Source of the DNA: Mycolicibacterium canariasense
Lineage (GTDB): Bacteria > Actinomycetota > Actinomycetes > Mycobacteriales > Mycobacteriaceae
Assembly (NCBI RefSeq): GCF_002101555.1
Contig: NZ_LQOL01000080.1
Coordinates: forward strand, 57,564-121,563
Direction: 5' to 3'
Length of the DNA stretch: 64,000 bases
This document shows, in pieces, positions 1 through 9,815 of this stretch. Both the position numbers and the translations under genes were made by a program. The notes under the pieces were generated by a model that saw only the letters and a program-made list of their open reading frames with translations, was not told where the DNA came from and searched no databases. Position 1 is the first letter of the stretch. Each line of letters opens with the position of its first letter.

Positions 1-21
1 CAGGCACACGCCGGGGCTTAG
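1..21 (+). CDS. sufC: SufC C-terminal tail (partial)
   Basis: The first seven codons of the window read as an open frame ending QAHAGA-stop (TAG at 19-21), two bases before the sufS start codon. In mycobacterial suf operons the gene before sufS is the ATPase gene sufC, so this is inferred to be its last six residues. There is too little sequence to identify it on its own. Confidence 0.4.
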   Translation, partial: QAHAGA

Positions 22-23
22 CC

Positions 24-1268
24 ATGACCGCTTCGGTGGAACTCGACATCACGGGGATCCGGGCGGACTTCCCGATCCTGAGCCGGGTGATGCGCGGCGG
101 GAAACGGTTGGCCTATCTGGATTCCGGCGCGACATCGCAGAAACCGGTGCAGGTGCTCGACGCCGAACGTGAGTTCCTGACCACCTCCAACGGCGCGGTG
201 CACCGCGGCGCGCATCAGCTGATGGAGGAGTCGACCGACGCCTATGAGCAGGGTCGCGCCGATATCGCGGCCTTCGTCGGCGCCGCCGACGACGAGCTGG
301 TGTTCACCAAGAACGCCACCGAATCGCTGAACCTGGTGGCGTACACGCTGGGGGACCGGCGGTTCGACCGCGCGGTCGGGCCAGGGGACGTCATCGTCAC
401 CACCGAGCTGGAGCACCACGCCAACCTGATTCCGTGGCAGGAGTTGGCGCAGCGGACGGGGGCGACCCTGCGCTGGTATGGCGTCACCGATGACGGGCGT
501 ATCGACCTGGATTCGCTGGAACTCGACGAACGCGTCAAAGTTGTTGCCTTCAGCCATCATTCGAACGTCACGGGGGCGGTGGCCCCGGTGGCCGAGATCG
601 TCCGACGGGCTCGATCCGTCGGCGCACTCACGGTTTTGGACGCCTGCCAGTCCGTGCCGCACCAGCCGGTGGACTTCCACGCCCTGGACGTCGACTATGC
701 GGCCTTCTCCGGGCACAAGATGCTGGGTCCCACCGGCATCGGTGTGCTGTACGGCCGGCGTGACCTGCTGAGCGCGATGCCGCCGTTCCTCACCGGCGGC
801 TCGATGATCGAGACCGTCACCATGGCGGCCACCACCTACGCCCCCGCCCCGCAGCGGTTCGAGGCGGGCACGCCGATGACCTCGCAGGTGGTCGGATTGG
901 CCGCCGCCGCACGCTATCTCGGCGCCCTGGGCATGCCCGCGGTGCAAGCGCACGAGAACGAACTGGTGGCCGCGGCGCTCGACGGGCTGGGCAGCATCCC
1001 CGGAGTGCGCATCATCGGTCCCGCCACGCTGGAACACCGCGGTTCGCCGGTGAGCTTCGTCGTCGACGGGGTGCACGCCCACGACATCGGGCAGGTCCTG
1101 GACGACGAGGGTGTGGCCGTGCGGGTGGGGCATCACTGCGCCTGGCCGCTGCACCGCCGGTTCGGCATCGCCGCGACCGCGCGGGCCTCGTTCGCGGTGT
1201 ACAACACGCTCGACGAGGTGGATCGCCTGGTAGCGGGTGTGAAACGTGGCGTGGAGTTCTTTGCGTGA
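24..1268 (+). CDS. sufS: cysteine desulfurase SufS
   Basis: A 414-residue PLP-dependent class V aminotransferase-fold enzyme that releases sulfur from cysteine for Fe-S cluster assembly by the cytosolic Suf machinery. The PLP lysine is K232 in the SGHKMLGPTGIGVLYG motif and the persulfide cysteine is C372 in RVGHHCAWPLHRR. Both are in the expected positions and the length is normal for SufS. The gene starts two bases after an upstream TAG and overlaps sufU by a GTGA junction, so translation is probably coupled. SufS, SufU and SufT form one operon. Orthologue of M. tuberculosis csd (Rv1464) by context. Confidence 0.96.
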   Translation: MTASVELDITGIRADFPILSRVMRGGKRLAYLDSGATSQKPVQVLDAEREFLTTSNGAVHRGAHQLMEESTDAYEQGRADIAAFVGAADDELVFTKNATESLNLVAYTLGDRRFDRAVGPGDVIVTTELEHHANLIPWQELAQRTGATLRWYGVTDDGRIDLDSLELDERVKVVAFSHHSNVTGAVAPVAEIVRRARSVGALTVLDACQSVPHQPVDFHALDVDYAAFSGHKMLGPTGIGVLYGRRDLLSAMPPFLTGGSMIETVTMAATTYAPAPQRFEAGTPMTSQVVGLAAAARYLGALGMPAVQAHENELVAAALDGLGSIPGVRIIGPATLEHRGSPVSFVVDGVHAHDIGQVLDDEGVAVRVGHHCAWPLHRRFGIAATARASFAVYNTLDEVDRLVAGVKRGVEFFA

Positions 1269-1753
1269 GACTGGAGCAGATGTACCAGGAAGTCATCCTG
1301 GACCACTACAAGCATCCGCACCATCGCGGCCTGCGCGAGCCGTACGGCGCACAGGTGCACCACGTCAACCCGACGTGCGGTGACGAGGTGACGCTGCGGG
1401 TGCGGCTGTCCGAGGACGGCGAGACCGTCGACGACATCTCCTACGACGGGCAGGGCTGTTCCATCAGCCAGGCCTCCACCTCGGTGCTCACCGACCAGGT
1501 GATCGGCAGGTCCGTCGGTGACGCGCTCAAGACGGTCGCGGCGTTCACGGAGATGATCTCCTCACGTGGCAACGTCGAGGGCGACGAGGATGTGTTGGGC
1601 GATGGCATCGCGTTCGCCGGGGTATCCCGCTATCCGGCCCGGGTGAAATGCGCACTGCTGGGCTGGATGGCTTTCAAGGCCGCCCTGGCCGACGCCAAGC
1701 CAGAACATGATGCGCTCGCCGAGGCGAGCGATGACATGGAGGAGAAACGATGA
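1265..1753 (+). CDS. sufU: Fe-S assembly sulfur-transfer protein SufU
   Basis: A 162-residue SufU/IscU-like protein. It shows the zinc/cysteine ligands of the SufU family: C38 and D40 in NPTCGDEV, C65 in GQGCSISQAS and C129 in RVKCALLGW. In the family SufU takes persulfide sulfur from SufS. The GTG start overlaps the sufS stop by four bases and the stop overlaps sufT (ATGA), so the three genes are tightly coupled. The C-terminal 20 residues are acidic and probably disordered. Confidence 0.95.
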   Translation: MRLEQMYQEVILDHYKHPHHRGLREPYGAQVHHVNPTCGDEVTLRVRLSEDGETVDDISYDGQGCSISQASTSVLTDQVIGRSVGDALKTVAAFTEMISSRGNVEGDEDVLGDGIAFAGVSRYPARVKCALLGWMAFKAALADAKPEHDALAEASDDMEEKR

Positions 1754-2094
1754 GTGAAGCCCAGAGCGAAGAGCTGCTGTTGGCCGACGTCGAAGAGGCC
1801 ATGCGGGATGTGGTCGATCCCGAGCTCGGCATCAACGTCGTGGACCTCGGGCTGGTGTACGGGCTGAACCTGGAAGAGGGGGAGGCCGGCAAGGTCGCGC
1901 TGATCGACATGACGCTGACCTCGGCGGCCTGCCCGCTCACCGATGTGATCGAGGACCAGACCCGCACCGCGTTGATCGGTGCGGGGCTGGTCAAGGACAT
2001 CAAGCTGAACTGGGTGTGGAACCCGCCGTGGGGCCCGGACAAGATCACCGACGACGGCCGCGAGCAGCTGCGGGCGCTCGGCTTCACGGTCTGA
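1750..2094 (+). CDS. sufT: SufT, DUF59/MIP18-family Fe-S maturation factor
   Basis: A 114-residue single-domain DUF59 protein with the family blocks DPELGINVVDLGLVYGL, DMTLTSAACPL and a C-terminal VWNPPWGPDKI segment. DUF59 proteins act in Fe-S cluster maturation; the exact partner is not visible here. It is the last gene of the suf operon and overlaps sufU by ATGA. A degenerate second copy of its last ~95 bases lies 3.3 kb downstream at 5342-5438. Confidence 0.93.
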   Translation: MSEAQSEELLLADVEEAMRDVVDPELGINVVDLGLVYGLNLEEGEAGKVALIDMTLTSAACPLTDVIEDQTRTALIGAGLVKDIKLNWVWNPPWGPDKITDDGREQLRALGFTV

Positions 2095-2107
2095 CCCGAG
2101 CGGGCGC

Positions 2108-2410
2108 TCAGCACGTGACGTCGAGGTAGATCGACTTCGAGACGACGACGGTGGTGAAGGTGTCGCCGGGGCCGCTGCTGTCGCTGCGGGTGACCTCCTG
2201 GCCCGGCCGGATGGCGTGCACCAGGCATTGGGTCAACGGTGCCGTCCCGGTCCGGCTGAGGATCACCGAGTACCCCTGGGCCCGCAACGAATTGACGGTG
2301 TCCTGGGCGTTGGGCGGGCCGGACGGCGCGGCCGCGGCCGGCGCCGAGGCCGCCAGGGTACCGGTGAAGAGCGCGGCCGCCGTGGCGGCGGTGATCAGGT
2401 GAGTCCGCAT
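2108..2410 (-). CDS. small secreted protein of unknown function
   Basis: A 100-residue protein. An N-terminal Ala-rich signal peptide of about 28 residues ends in an AAAA-P region. The mature part is about 72 residues with two cysteines (C62 and the last residue C100) that could form a disulfide. The ATG at 2408-2410 was chosen because an AAAGGAA ribosome-binding site precedes it and the signal peptide begins there; the frame is open further upstream but that part overlaps the kinase gene. It is the general type of small exported mycobacterial protein; I do not recognise a function. It diverges from the kinase gene. Confidence 0.75.
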   Translation of the reverse strand: MRTHLITAATAAALFTGTLAASAPAAAAPSGPPNAQDTVNSLRAQGYSVILSRTGTAPLTQCLVHAIRPGQEVTRSDSSGPGDTFTTVVVSKSIYLDVTC

Positions 2411-2584
2411 GATCGTTCCTTTCGAAGGTCTGTCGCTGATGTGACAAACATGGCGCGCCCAGACACCTCGGGACACGGGTGCGAGCACCCGATCGGCCGG
2501 GAGGTTTTCCCGGCGCACCGATTCCCGGGACGTTCGGGAATGTGCACCCATGACGACGGGAGCCGATTGGTTCATGCTGGACCG

Positions 2585-4651
2585 ATGACGTTCTGGCGCG
2601 GTGCTGTGCGGATGGCCTGTGGAGTGGCCGGGCTTGCCGTGGTGCTGGGCACCGTCACGGTGGTCATGCACTGGATGAACCGCGCGCTCGACACCTCGGG
2701 CTTGAAGACGGAACTGTGGACGGCCACGGTGCTGCAGACCTTCGCGTGGGCCGCGGCCGGCGCGCTGATCGTCACCAAGCGGCCACGCAACCCCTTCGGC
2801 TGGCTGTTCTGCGGAGCCAGCCTGGCGGCCGCCACCACGGCGCTGGGTAGCGAATACGCGGTCTACACACTGCTCACACCCGGTCACGACCTGCCCGGTG
2901 GCCAATGGGCGCTGTGGCTGTCGAATTGGTCCTGGGTGCTCTACATCGGTGTCATCCCCGCGGTGCTGCTGGTCTTCCCCGACGGCAGGCTGCTGTCCCG
3001 GCGCTGGGCGCCGGTCCTGGCCGTGGCGGCCGTGGCCACCGCCGTGCTGCTGATCGCCCAGATGTTTCGCCCGGGCGCGATGGTCGCCGAGGCCACGAGC
3101 CTGGCCACCGTCGACAACCCGGTGGGGATAGCGCCCTGGGGTGACGTACTGACCGACGCCCACCGGATCGCCGACACCGCGCTGGATCTGGTGCTCATCG
3201 TCGGGGTGGTCAGCCTGCTCCTGCGGTTCCGGCGAGCCCGGGGCGAGGAACGGCTGCAGCTCAAGTGGCTGGCGTCGGTGGCGGTCTTCCTGCCGGTCAC
3301 CATCGCGATGTCCTATATCGCGCCCGGCACCCCCAGCGGGCTGGCGTTCAAGCTGCACATGGCCCTGCTGATCTGCACCATCACGGTGGCCGTGCTCAAG
3401 TACCGGTTGTACGACATCGACGTCATCCTCAAACGATCGCTCGTCTACGGTGCGCTGACGATCCTGGTGCTCGCCATGTATGTCGGGATCGTGGCCGCGA
3501 CGGGCGCCGTCCTACAGGCCAGTACCGGGCTGATCCCGTCGTTGATCGCCACGGGTGTGGTGGCCGCGGCGTTCAACCCGCTGCGGTATCGCTTGCAGCG
3601 CGGCGCCAACAGGTTGTTGTACGGCGCGCGCGACGAACCGTACGAGGTGTTGTCCCAGCTCGGGCAGCGCCTGGAATCGACGCTGGCCCCGGACGAGGTG
3701 CTGCCGCGTCTGGTCGAAACGGTCGGTCACGTGCTCAAACTGCCCTATGTCGCCGTCGAAGTGCCGAATCGGATCCTGGGAAACGACACCGCGGACACCC
3801 CGAAAATCGTTGCCTCCTATGGGGATGACGCACCGATCGCCCTGCGATTGCCGCTGCAGTATCAGGGCGCGCCGGTCGGATCGCTGGCGCTGGCCGCCCG
3901 CAGCGGAGACGACGGCTTCACGCCCGCCGACCGCCGGCTCCTCGACGACGTCGCCCGGCAGGCCGGTGTCGCCGTGCACGCCGTCGCGCTGACCGCGGCG
4001 CTGCAGGATTCGCGTGAACGGCTGGTGGCCGCGCTGGAAGAGGAACGGCGACGATTCCGCCGCGATCTGCACGACGGTCTGGGCCCGACGCTGACCGCGG
4101 TGGCGCTGCAGATCGATGCCGCCCGCAACGTCCTGCGCACCGACGTGGGCGCCGCCGACGAACTGCTGGTCCAGTTGCGGGCGGAGGTCAAGGCCTCCAT
4201 CGAGGGGATCCGGCGCCTGGTGTACGACCTTCGCCCGCCTGCTCTGGACGAACTGGGATTGGTGCGCGCGCTGCGCGAACAGGCGGCCGGGTTCGTGCGG
4301 GCGGGCAGTGGGCGCGTCGACGGGCTACGGGTGACCGTGGAGGCCCCCGCCGACCTGCCGCCGTTGCCCGCCGCCGTGGAGGTGGCCGCCTACCGCATCG
4401 GTGCCGAGGCCGTCACCAACGTCGCCCGGCACGCCAACGCCAATCACTGCCTGCTGCGCATCTCGATGAACGGCGCCCTCGAGGTTCAGGTCGTCGACGA
4501 CGGTGTCGGCACCGGCGCCACCTGGATGCCCGGCGTCGGGCTCGCGTCGATGCGCGAACGCGCGAGCGAGCTGGGCGGCACCCTCTCGGTGGAAGCCAGT
4601 GCCGAAGGTGGCACCCGGGTGCTCGCGAAACTACCGTTGCGGGAACGATGA
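2585..4651 (+). CDS. membrane sensor histidine kinase (HisKA_3/NarL type)
   Basis: A 688-residue kinase. The first ~340 residues hold about eight hydrophobic segments. A GAF-like sensor region follows at roughly 350-470. Next is a HisKA_3 dimerisation domain with phospho-acceptor H496 in the RDLHDGLGPTL motif, and a C-terminal HATPase with N-box NVARHA and glycine box GVGLASMRERA. The ATG at 2585 places the start just before the first membrane helix. An in-frame TTG at 2567 with GGGAG upstream is possible, and the frame is open further upstream. The stop overlaps the regulator start (ATGA), making a cognate pair. The signal sensed is unknown. Confidence 0.9.
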   Translation: MTFWRGAVRMACGVAGLAVVLGTVTVVMHWMNRALDTSGLKTELWTATVLQTFAWAAAGALIVTKRPRNPFGWLFCGASLAAATTALGSEYAVYTLLTPGHDLPGGQWALWLSNWSWVLYIGVIPAVLLVFPDGRLLSRRWAPVLAVAAVATAVLLIAQMFRPGAMVAEATSLATVDNPVGIAPWGDVLTDAHRIADTALDLVLIVGVVSLLLRFRRARGEERLQLKWLASVAVFLPVTIAMSYIAPGTPSGLAFKLHMALLICTITVAVLKYRLYDIDVILKRSLVYGALTILVLAMYVGIVAATGAVLQASTGLIPSLIATGVVAAAFNPLRYRLQRGANRLLYGARDEPYEVLSQLGQRLESTLAPDEVLPRLVETVGHVLKLPYVAVEVPNRILGNDTADTPKIVASYGDDAPIALRLPLQYQGAPVGSLALAARSGDDGFTPADRRLLDDVARQAGVAVHAVALTAALQDSRERLVAALEEERRRFRRDLHDGLGPTLTAVALQIDAARNVLRTDVGAADELLVQLRAEVKASIEGIRRLVYDLRPPALDELGLVRALREQAAGFVRAGSGRVDGLRVTVEAPADLPPLPAAVEVAAYRIGAEAVTNVARHANANHCLLRISMNGALEVQVVDDGVGTGATWMPGVGLASMRERASELGGTLSVEASAEGGTRVLAKLPLRER

Positions 4652-5313
4652 ACACCGCCACCAAGCCCCCGCTGCGCGTCGTGATCGCCGACGACCATCC
4701 GCTGGTGCGCAGCGGGCTGCGCACCGTGCTGTCGGTGGCCCCCGGTATCGAGGTCGTCGCGGAGGCCAGCACCGGTGCCGAAGCCGTGGCCGCGGCACGG
4801 TCTTTCGAGCCCGACGTGGTGGTGATGGATCTGCAGATGCCCGAAACCGACGGTATCGAGGCGACCCGCCGGATCGTCGCCGCCAACCCGACCGTCGCCA
4901 TCCTGGTCCTCACCATGTTCGAGGACGACACCTCGGTGTTCGCGGCCATGCAGGCCGGCGCCCGCGGCTACCTTCTGAAAGGCGCCGAACAGGACGAGAT
5001 CGTCCGCGCCATCCAGGCCGCGGCCCACGGCGAGGCCATCTTCGGTCCGGCGATCGCGCACCGGCTCATCGACTATTTCGCTCATCCGCACGGTGTGGCG
5101 GCGGCCGCCTTCCCGCAACTGACCGAACGCGAGAACGAGGTGCTCGAGCTGATAGCGGCCGGTCACGGAAACGCGGTCATCGCCAGGCGCCTGGTCATCT
5201 CCCCGAAGACGGTGGCCAACCACGTGTCGAACATCTTCGCCAAGCTGCAGGTGGCCGACCGGTCGGAGGCGATCGTCCGGGCCCGGGAAGCGGGGCTCGG
5301 CGAACGTCGCTGA
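4648..5313 (+). CDS. LuxR/NarL-family response regulator
   Basis: A 221-residue regulator. The N-terminal receiver domain has acidic pocket residues DD near 15-16, phospho-acceptor D61 in VVVMDLQMPETDG, T89 and K111. The C-terminal LuxR helix-turn-helix begins LTERENEVLELIAAG and contains the recognition region SPKTVANHVSNIFAKL. It overlaps the kinase by four bases, so it should be phosphorylated by it. The target genes are unknown; the divergent secreted-protein gene is the nearest candidate. Confidence 0.93.
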   Translation: MNTATKPPLRVVIADDHPLVRSGLRTVLSVAPGIEVVAEASTGAEAVAAARSFEPDVVVMDLQMPETDGIEATRRIVAANPTVAILVLTMFEDDTSVFAAMQAGARGYLLKGAEQDEIVRAIQAAAHGEAIFGPAIAHRLIDYFAHPHGVAAAAFPQLTERENEVLELIAAGHGNAVIARRLVISPKTVANHVSNIFAKLQVADRSEAIVRAREAGLGERR

Positions 5314-5341
5314 ACCGTCCCGGATCCCGCCGGGTGCCCGC

Positions 5342-5438
5342 CTGGTCAAGGCCATCAAGCTGAACTGGGTGTGGAGCCCCGGACAAGACCACCGAGGACG
5401 GCCGCGAGCAACTGTGGGCGCTCGGCTTCACCGTCTGA
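5342..5438 (+). pseudogene. decayed duplicate of the sufT 3' end
   Basis: This stretch repeats the last 108 bases of sufT (1987-2094) in the same orientation, down to the TGA stop. Hand alignment gives 34 bases with one mismatch, an 11-base deletion that removes the NPPWG region and shifts the frame, then 61 bases with five mismatches. Homology stops at the stop codon on one side and near 5332 on the other. It has no start codon and is not a functional gene. Together with the intact copy it brackets the kinase/regulator block. Confidence 0.85.
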
Positions 5439-5500
5439 GACTTCCGATCTCGGGTCACAAAAACGGAATCTCCTGCTCGCGGCGACCGTTGCGACCTGGC

Positions 5501-6580
5501 ATGGCCCAACTGTTCGATCCACTGCGTATCAAGAATCTGACGTTGCCCAACCGGTTCGCGATGGCCCCCATGACCCGGCGGGCTTCGCCGGGCGGGGTGC
5601 CCGGTCCCGACGTGGCCGCCTACTATGCGCGCCGGGCGGCCGGCGGTGTCGGGTTGATCATCACCGAGGGCGTGCGCATCCCGCATCCCGCGGCCGGTTT
5701 CCCGTCGGAGATCCCCGCCCTCGACGGCGCCGACAGCCTGTCCGGCTGGCAGGCCGTGACCGCGGCCGTGCACGCCGAGGGCTCGGCCATCGCGGCGCAG
5801 CTGTGGCACCAGGGTGGTGAACGCGACGAGAGCGACGGGGTGAGCGCCGTCAGCCCGTCCGGGATCACCAGCACCGGCGAGCGCAAGGGCACCGCCCTGG
5901 ACGCCGCCGGGCTGGACGAGGTGCGTGCGGCCTTCGCGACCGCGGCCCGCAACGCAAAGGCAGTCGGTTTCGACGCCGTCGAACTACACGGAGCGCACGG
6001 CTACCTGCTCGACGAGTTCCTCTGGGACAAGACCAATCTGCGCAACGACGCCTACGGCGCCGACCGCACCCGCTTCCCGGCCGAGGTGGTGGCCGCGGTG
6101 CGCGCCGCCGTCGGCCCCGATTACCCGATCATCTTCAGGTTCTCGCAGTGGAAGGCCAATGCGTACGACGCCCGGTTGGCCGACACCGCGACGGAGCTGG
6201 AGCTGGTACTCGGCCCCCTGGTCGACGCCGGAGTCGACGTGCTGCACCCGTCCACCCGGCGCCACTACGTCCCGGCGTTCCCCGAAGAGTCACAGCTCAG
6301 CCTGGCCGGCTGGACCAAGAAGGTCACCGGGGTACCGGTGATCGGTGTGGGGTCGGTGGGGTTGGCTACCGAGTTCAGCCCAGGCGTCAAACACGACGGT
6401 CGCATCCCGCCCGCGCCGGTGGACCGGTTGTCCGAACAGTTCGAAGCGGGGGAGTTCGACATCATCGCCATCGGCCGTGCCCTGTTGGCCGACCCGGGGT
6501 GGGTGAACCGGTTGCGCGACAACACCCTCGGCGACTTCGCGGGATACGACGCCGAGACAGCGCTGGCGCGGTTGGCCTGA
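5501..6580 (+). CDS. Old Yellow Enzyme-family NADH:flavin oxidoreductase
   Basis: A 359-residue FMN-binding TIM-barrel protein of the OYE (12-oxophytodienoate reductase-like) family. It begins with the typical LFDPLRIKNLTLPNRFAMAP. Active-site residues H163, H166 and Y168 sit in ELHGAHGYLLDEFL, and the phosphate-binding end is DIIAIGRALLADP. The family reduces activated C=C bonds of enals, enones or similar; the natural substrate is unknown. The ATG at 5501 is the start that fits the family; sequence upstream is the sufT remnant. No strong ribosome-binding site was seen. Confidence 0.9.
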   Translation: MAQLFDPLRIKNLTLPNRFAMAPMTRRASPGGVPGPDVAAYYARRAAGGVGLIITEGVRIPHPAAGFPSEIPALDGADSLSGWQAVTAAVHAEGSAIAAQLWHQGGERDESDGVSAVSPSGITSTGERKGTALDAAGLDEVRAAFATAARNAKAVGFDAVELHGAHGYLLDEFLWDKTNLRNDAYGADRTRFPAEVVAAVRAAVGPDYPIIFRFSQWKANAYDARLADTATELELVLGPLVDAGVDVLHPSTRRHYVPAFPEESQLSLAGWTKKVTGVPVIGVGSVGLATEFSPGVKHDGRIPPAPVDRLSEQFEAGEFDIIAIGRALLADPGWVNRLRDNTLGDFAGYDAETALARLA

Positions 6581-6641
6581 ACCGGGGCAGCGCAGCCCAC
6601 ATACTAGGAACAACCCGTCACAGGAAAGCGTTAGGAAAATC

Positions 6642-6995
6642 GTGGGTACTAAAGACATCACCGCAGCCGAATTCAAGGGCATCCTCGACGACAACGAGAT
6701 CGTGATCGTCGACTTCTGGGCGTCGTGGTGTGGTCCGTGCCGCGCCTTCGCCCCGACCTACGGCGCCTCCGCCGAGAAGCACCCCGACGTGGTGCACGCC
6801 AAGGTCGACACGGAGGCGGAGCCGGAACTGGCGCAGGCCGCCGAGATCCAGGCCATCCCGACGCTGATGGCGTTCAAGAAGGGCCACCAGGTGTTCCGGC
6901 AGTCCGGTGCGCTGGCGCCGGCCCAACTCGACGAGCTGATCACCAAGATCAAAGAGTTCGATATCGACGCGGCCATCGCGTCGCAGCAGAGCTGA
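6642..6995 (+). CDS. trxA: thioredoxin
   Basis: A 117-residue cytosolic thioredoxin with active site WCGPC (C30 and C33) and the cis-proline segment AIPTLMAF. It reduces protein disulfides using electrons normally supplied by thioredoxin reductase; no reductase gene is adjacent here. The GTG at 6642 is preceded by an AGGAAAA ribosome-binding site. By position it matches M. tuberculosis trxA (Rv1470). Confidence 0.94.
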   Translation: MGTKDITAAEFKGILDDNEIVIVDFWASWCGPCRAFAPTYGASAEKHPDVVHAKVDTEAEPELAQAAEIQAIPTLMAFKKGHQVFRQSGALAPAQLDELITKIKEFDIDAAIASQQS

Positions 6996-7021
6996 CGCGG
7001 CTGATCGTGCACGGCACGCGC

Positions 7022-7027
7022 TAGCGT
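7022..7027 (+). promoter_or_regulatory. -10 box of the enoyl-CoA hydratase gene
   Basis: TAGCGT matches the mycobacterial TANNNT -10 pattern and lies six bases before the GTG at 7034. No ribosome-binding site lies between, so a leaderless transcript is inferred. Confidence 0.45.
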
Positions 7028-7033
7028 GCACGT

Positions 7034-7855
7034 GTGACCGATCGCAGCGATTTCGTCCTCGTCGACCGACCGCAGCCGGGCGTGGCACTCGTCACGCTGA
7101 ACCGGCCGGAGCGGATGAACTCGATGGCGTTCGACGTCATGGTCCCGCTGCGGGCGGTGTTGGATGAGTTGCGCTTCGACAACGACGTCCGCGTGGTGGT
7201 GCTGACCGGTGCCGGCCGCGGCTTCTCCTCAGGTGCCGACCACAAGTCGGCGGGTTCGGTGCCGCACGTGGCCGGGCTGACCAGGCCGACGTTCGCGTTG
7301 CGGTCCATGGAGGTGCTCGACGAGGTCATCCTGGCGTTGCGCCGGCTGCACCAGCCGGTGATCGCCGCGGTCAACGGCGCCGCCATCGGCGGGGGCCTGT
7401 GCCTGGCGCTGGCCTGCGATATCCGGGTCGCTGCGACGGGCGCATACTTCCGGGCCGCGGGCATCAACAACGGGCTGACGGCCAGCGAACTGGGGCTGTC
7501 GTACCTCCTGCCGCGAGCCATCGGCGCGTCGCGGGCGTTCGAGATCATGCTGACCGGTCGTGATGTCGACGCGGCCGAGGCCGAACGGATCGGGCTGGTC
7601 TCGCGAGTGGTGGCCGAGGACGAGTTGCTGGCATACTGCTACGGAATTGCCCAGCGCATCGCGGCGTTTTCCCGGCCCGGAACCGAGTTGACCAAGCGAA
7701 CGCTGTGGAGTGGATTGGACGCCGCCAGCCTCGAGGGGCATATGCAGGCCGAAGGACTGGGCCAGCTGTTCGTGCGCCTGCTCACCGCCAATTTCGAGGA
7801 AGCGGTCGCTGCGCGCGCGGAGCAGCGGCCGGCCGTGTTCACCGACGACAAATAG
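7034..7855 (+). CDS. echA12: enoyl-CoA hydratase/isomerase family protein (EchA12-like)
   Basis: A 273-residue crotonase-fold protein. The two oxyanion-hole segments are visible as GRGFSSGADHKSAGS (about residues 64-78) and NGAAIGGGLCLALACDIR (about 113-130). A glutamate occurs in TASELGLSY where crotonases carry a catalytic acid, but I cannot assign hydratase versus isomerase activity. The GTG at 7034 lies six bases after a -10-like box, suggesting leaderless translation. It sits upstream of the ABC-F gene as in M. tuberculosis Rv1472-Rv1473. Confidence 0.88.
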   Translation: MTDRSDFVLVDRPQPGVALVTLNRPERMNSMAFDVMVPLRAVLDELRFDNDVRVVVLTGAGRGFSSGADHKSAGSVPHVAGLTRPTFALRSMEVLDEVILALRRLHQPVIAAVNGAAIGGGLCLALACDIRVAATGAYFRAAGINNGLTASELGLSYLLPRAIGASRAFEIMLTGRDVDAAEAERIGLVSRVVAEDELLAYCYGIAQRIAAFSRPGTELTKRTLWSGLDAASLEGHMQAEGLGQLFVRLLTANFEEAVAARAEQRPAVFTDDK

Positions 7856-7876
7856 CGAGAACGAGGAGGTAGGTGC

Positions 7877-9502
<1,626 letters not shown>

Positions 9503-9626
9503 GTTTGCGGCGGCACGCGAACTTGCTTGAGTTCGCAACACATTTCCCGAATTCGGCCCGTCAGGTTTGACCGCTTCCTAGGCTGTGTACCCGCGGGATG
9601 CATTCGCAGAAGTGGGGAGACGTCTG

Positions 9627-9815
9627 ATGAACGAAAGCAGCAAGTCCCGGGACCAGGTATTGACCGAGCTGCGCACCGCGTACGAGCGGGGCGCGAGCAT
9701 CCGGTCACTGGTGGCGATGACCGGCCGCTCGTACGGGTCCGTGCACAGCATGTTGCGGGAATCCGGCACCACGATGCGCAGCCGCGGTGGGCCCAATCAC
9801 CGGCGCATCGGTTGA
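9627..9815 (+). CDS. mini helix-turn-helix protein (Rv1473A-like)
   Basis: A 62-residue basic protein made almost entirely of one helix-turn-helix: ASIRSLVAMTGRSYGSVHSM followed by the tail GTTMRSRGGPNHRR. The ATG at 9627 has a GGGGAG ribosome-binding site. It resembles the small regulator that follows Rv1473 in M. tuberculosis. Such tiny HTH proteins are common in actinobacteria; the target is unknown. It converges on the TetR gene with no gap. Confidence 0.82.
   Translation: MNESSKSRDQVLTELRTAYERGASIRSLVAMTGRSYGSVHSMLRESGTTMRSRGGPNHRRIG

Noticed and set aside
24..1154. Long minus-strand open frames opposite sufS and many other genes
   Set aside because: High-GC coding DNA produces long antisense frames. 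These have no start-site support, domains or sensible composition, while the plus strand encodes a complete SufS.
5369..5500. N-terminal extension of the oxidoreductase into the sufT remnant
   Set aside because: The extension translates a frameshifted copy of sufT; the OYE family starts at MAQLFDPLRI (5501).
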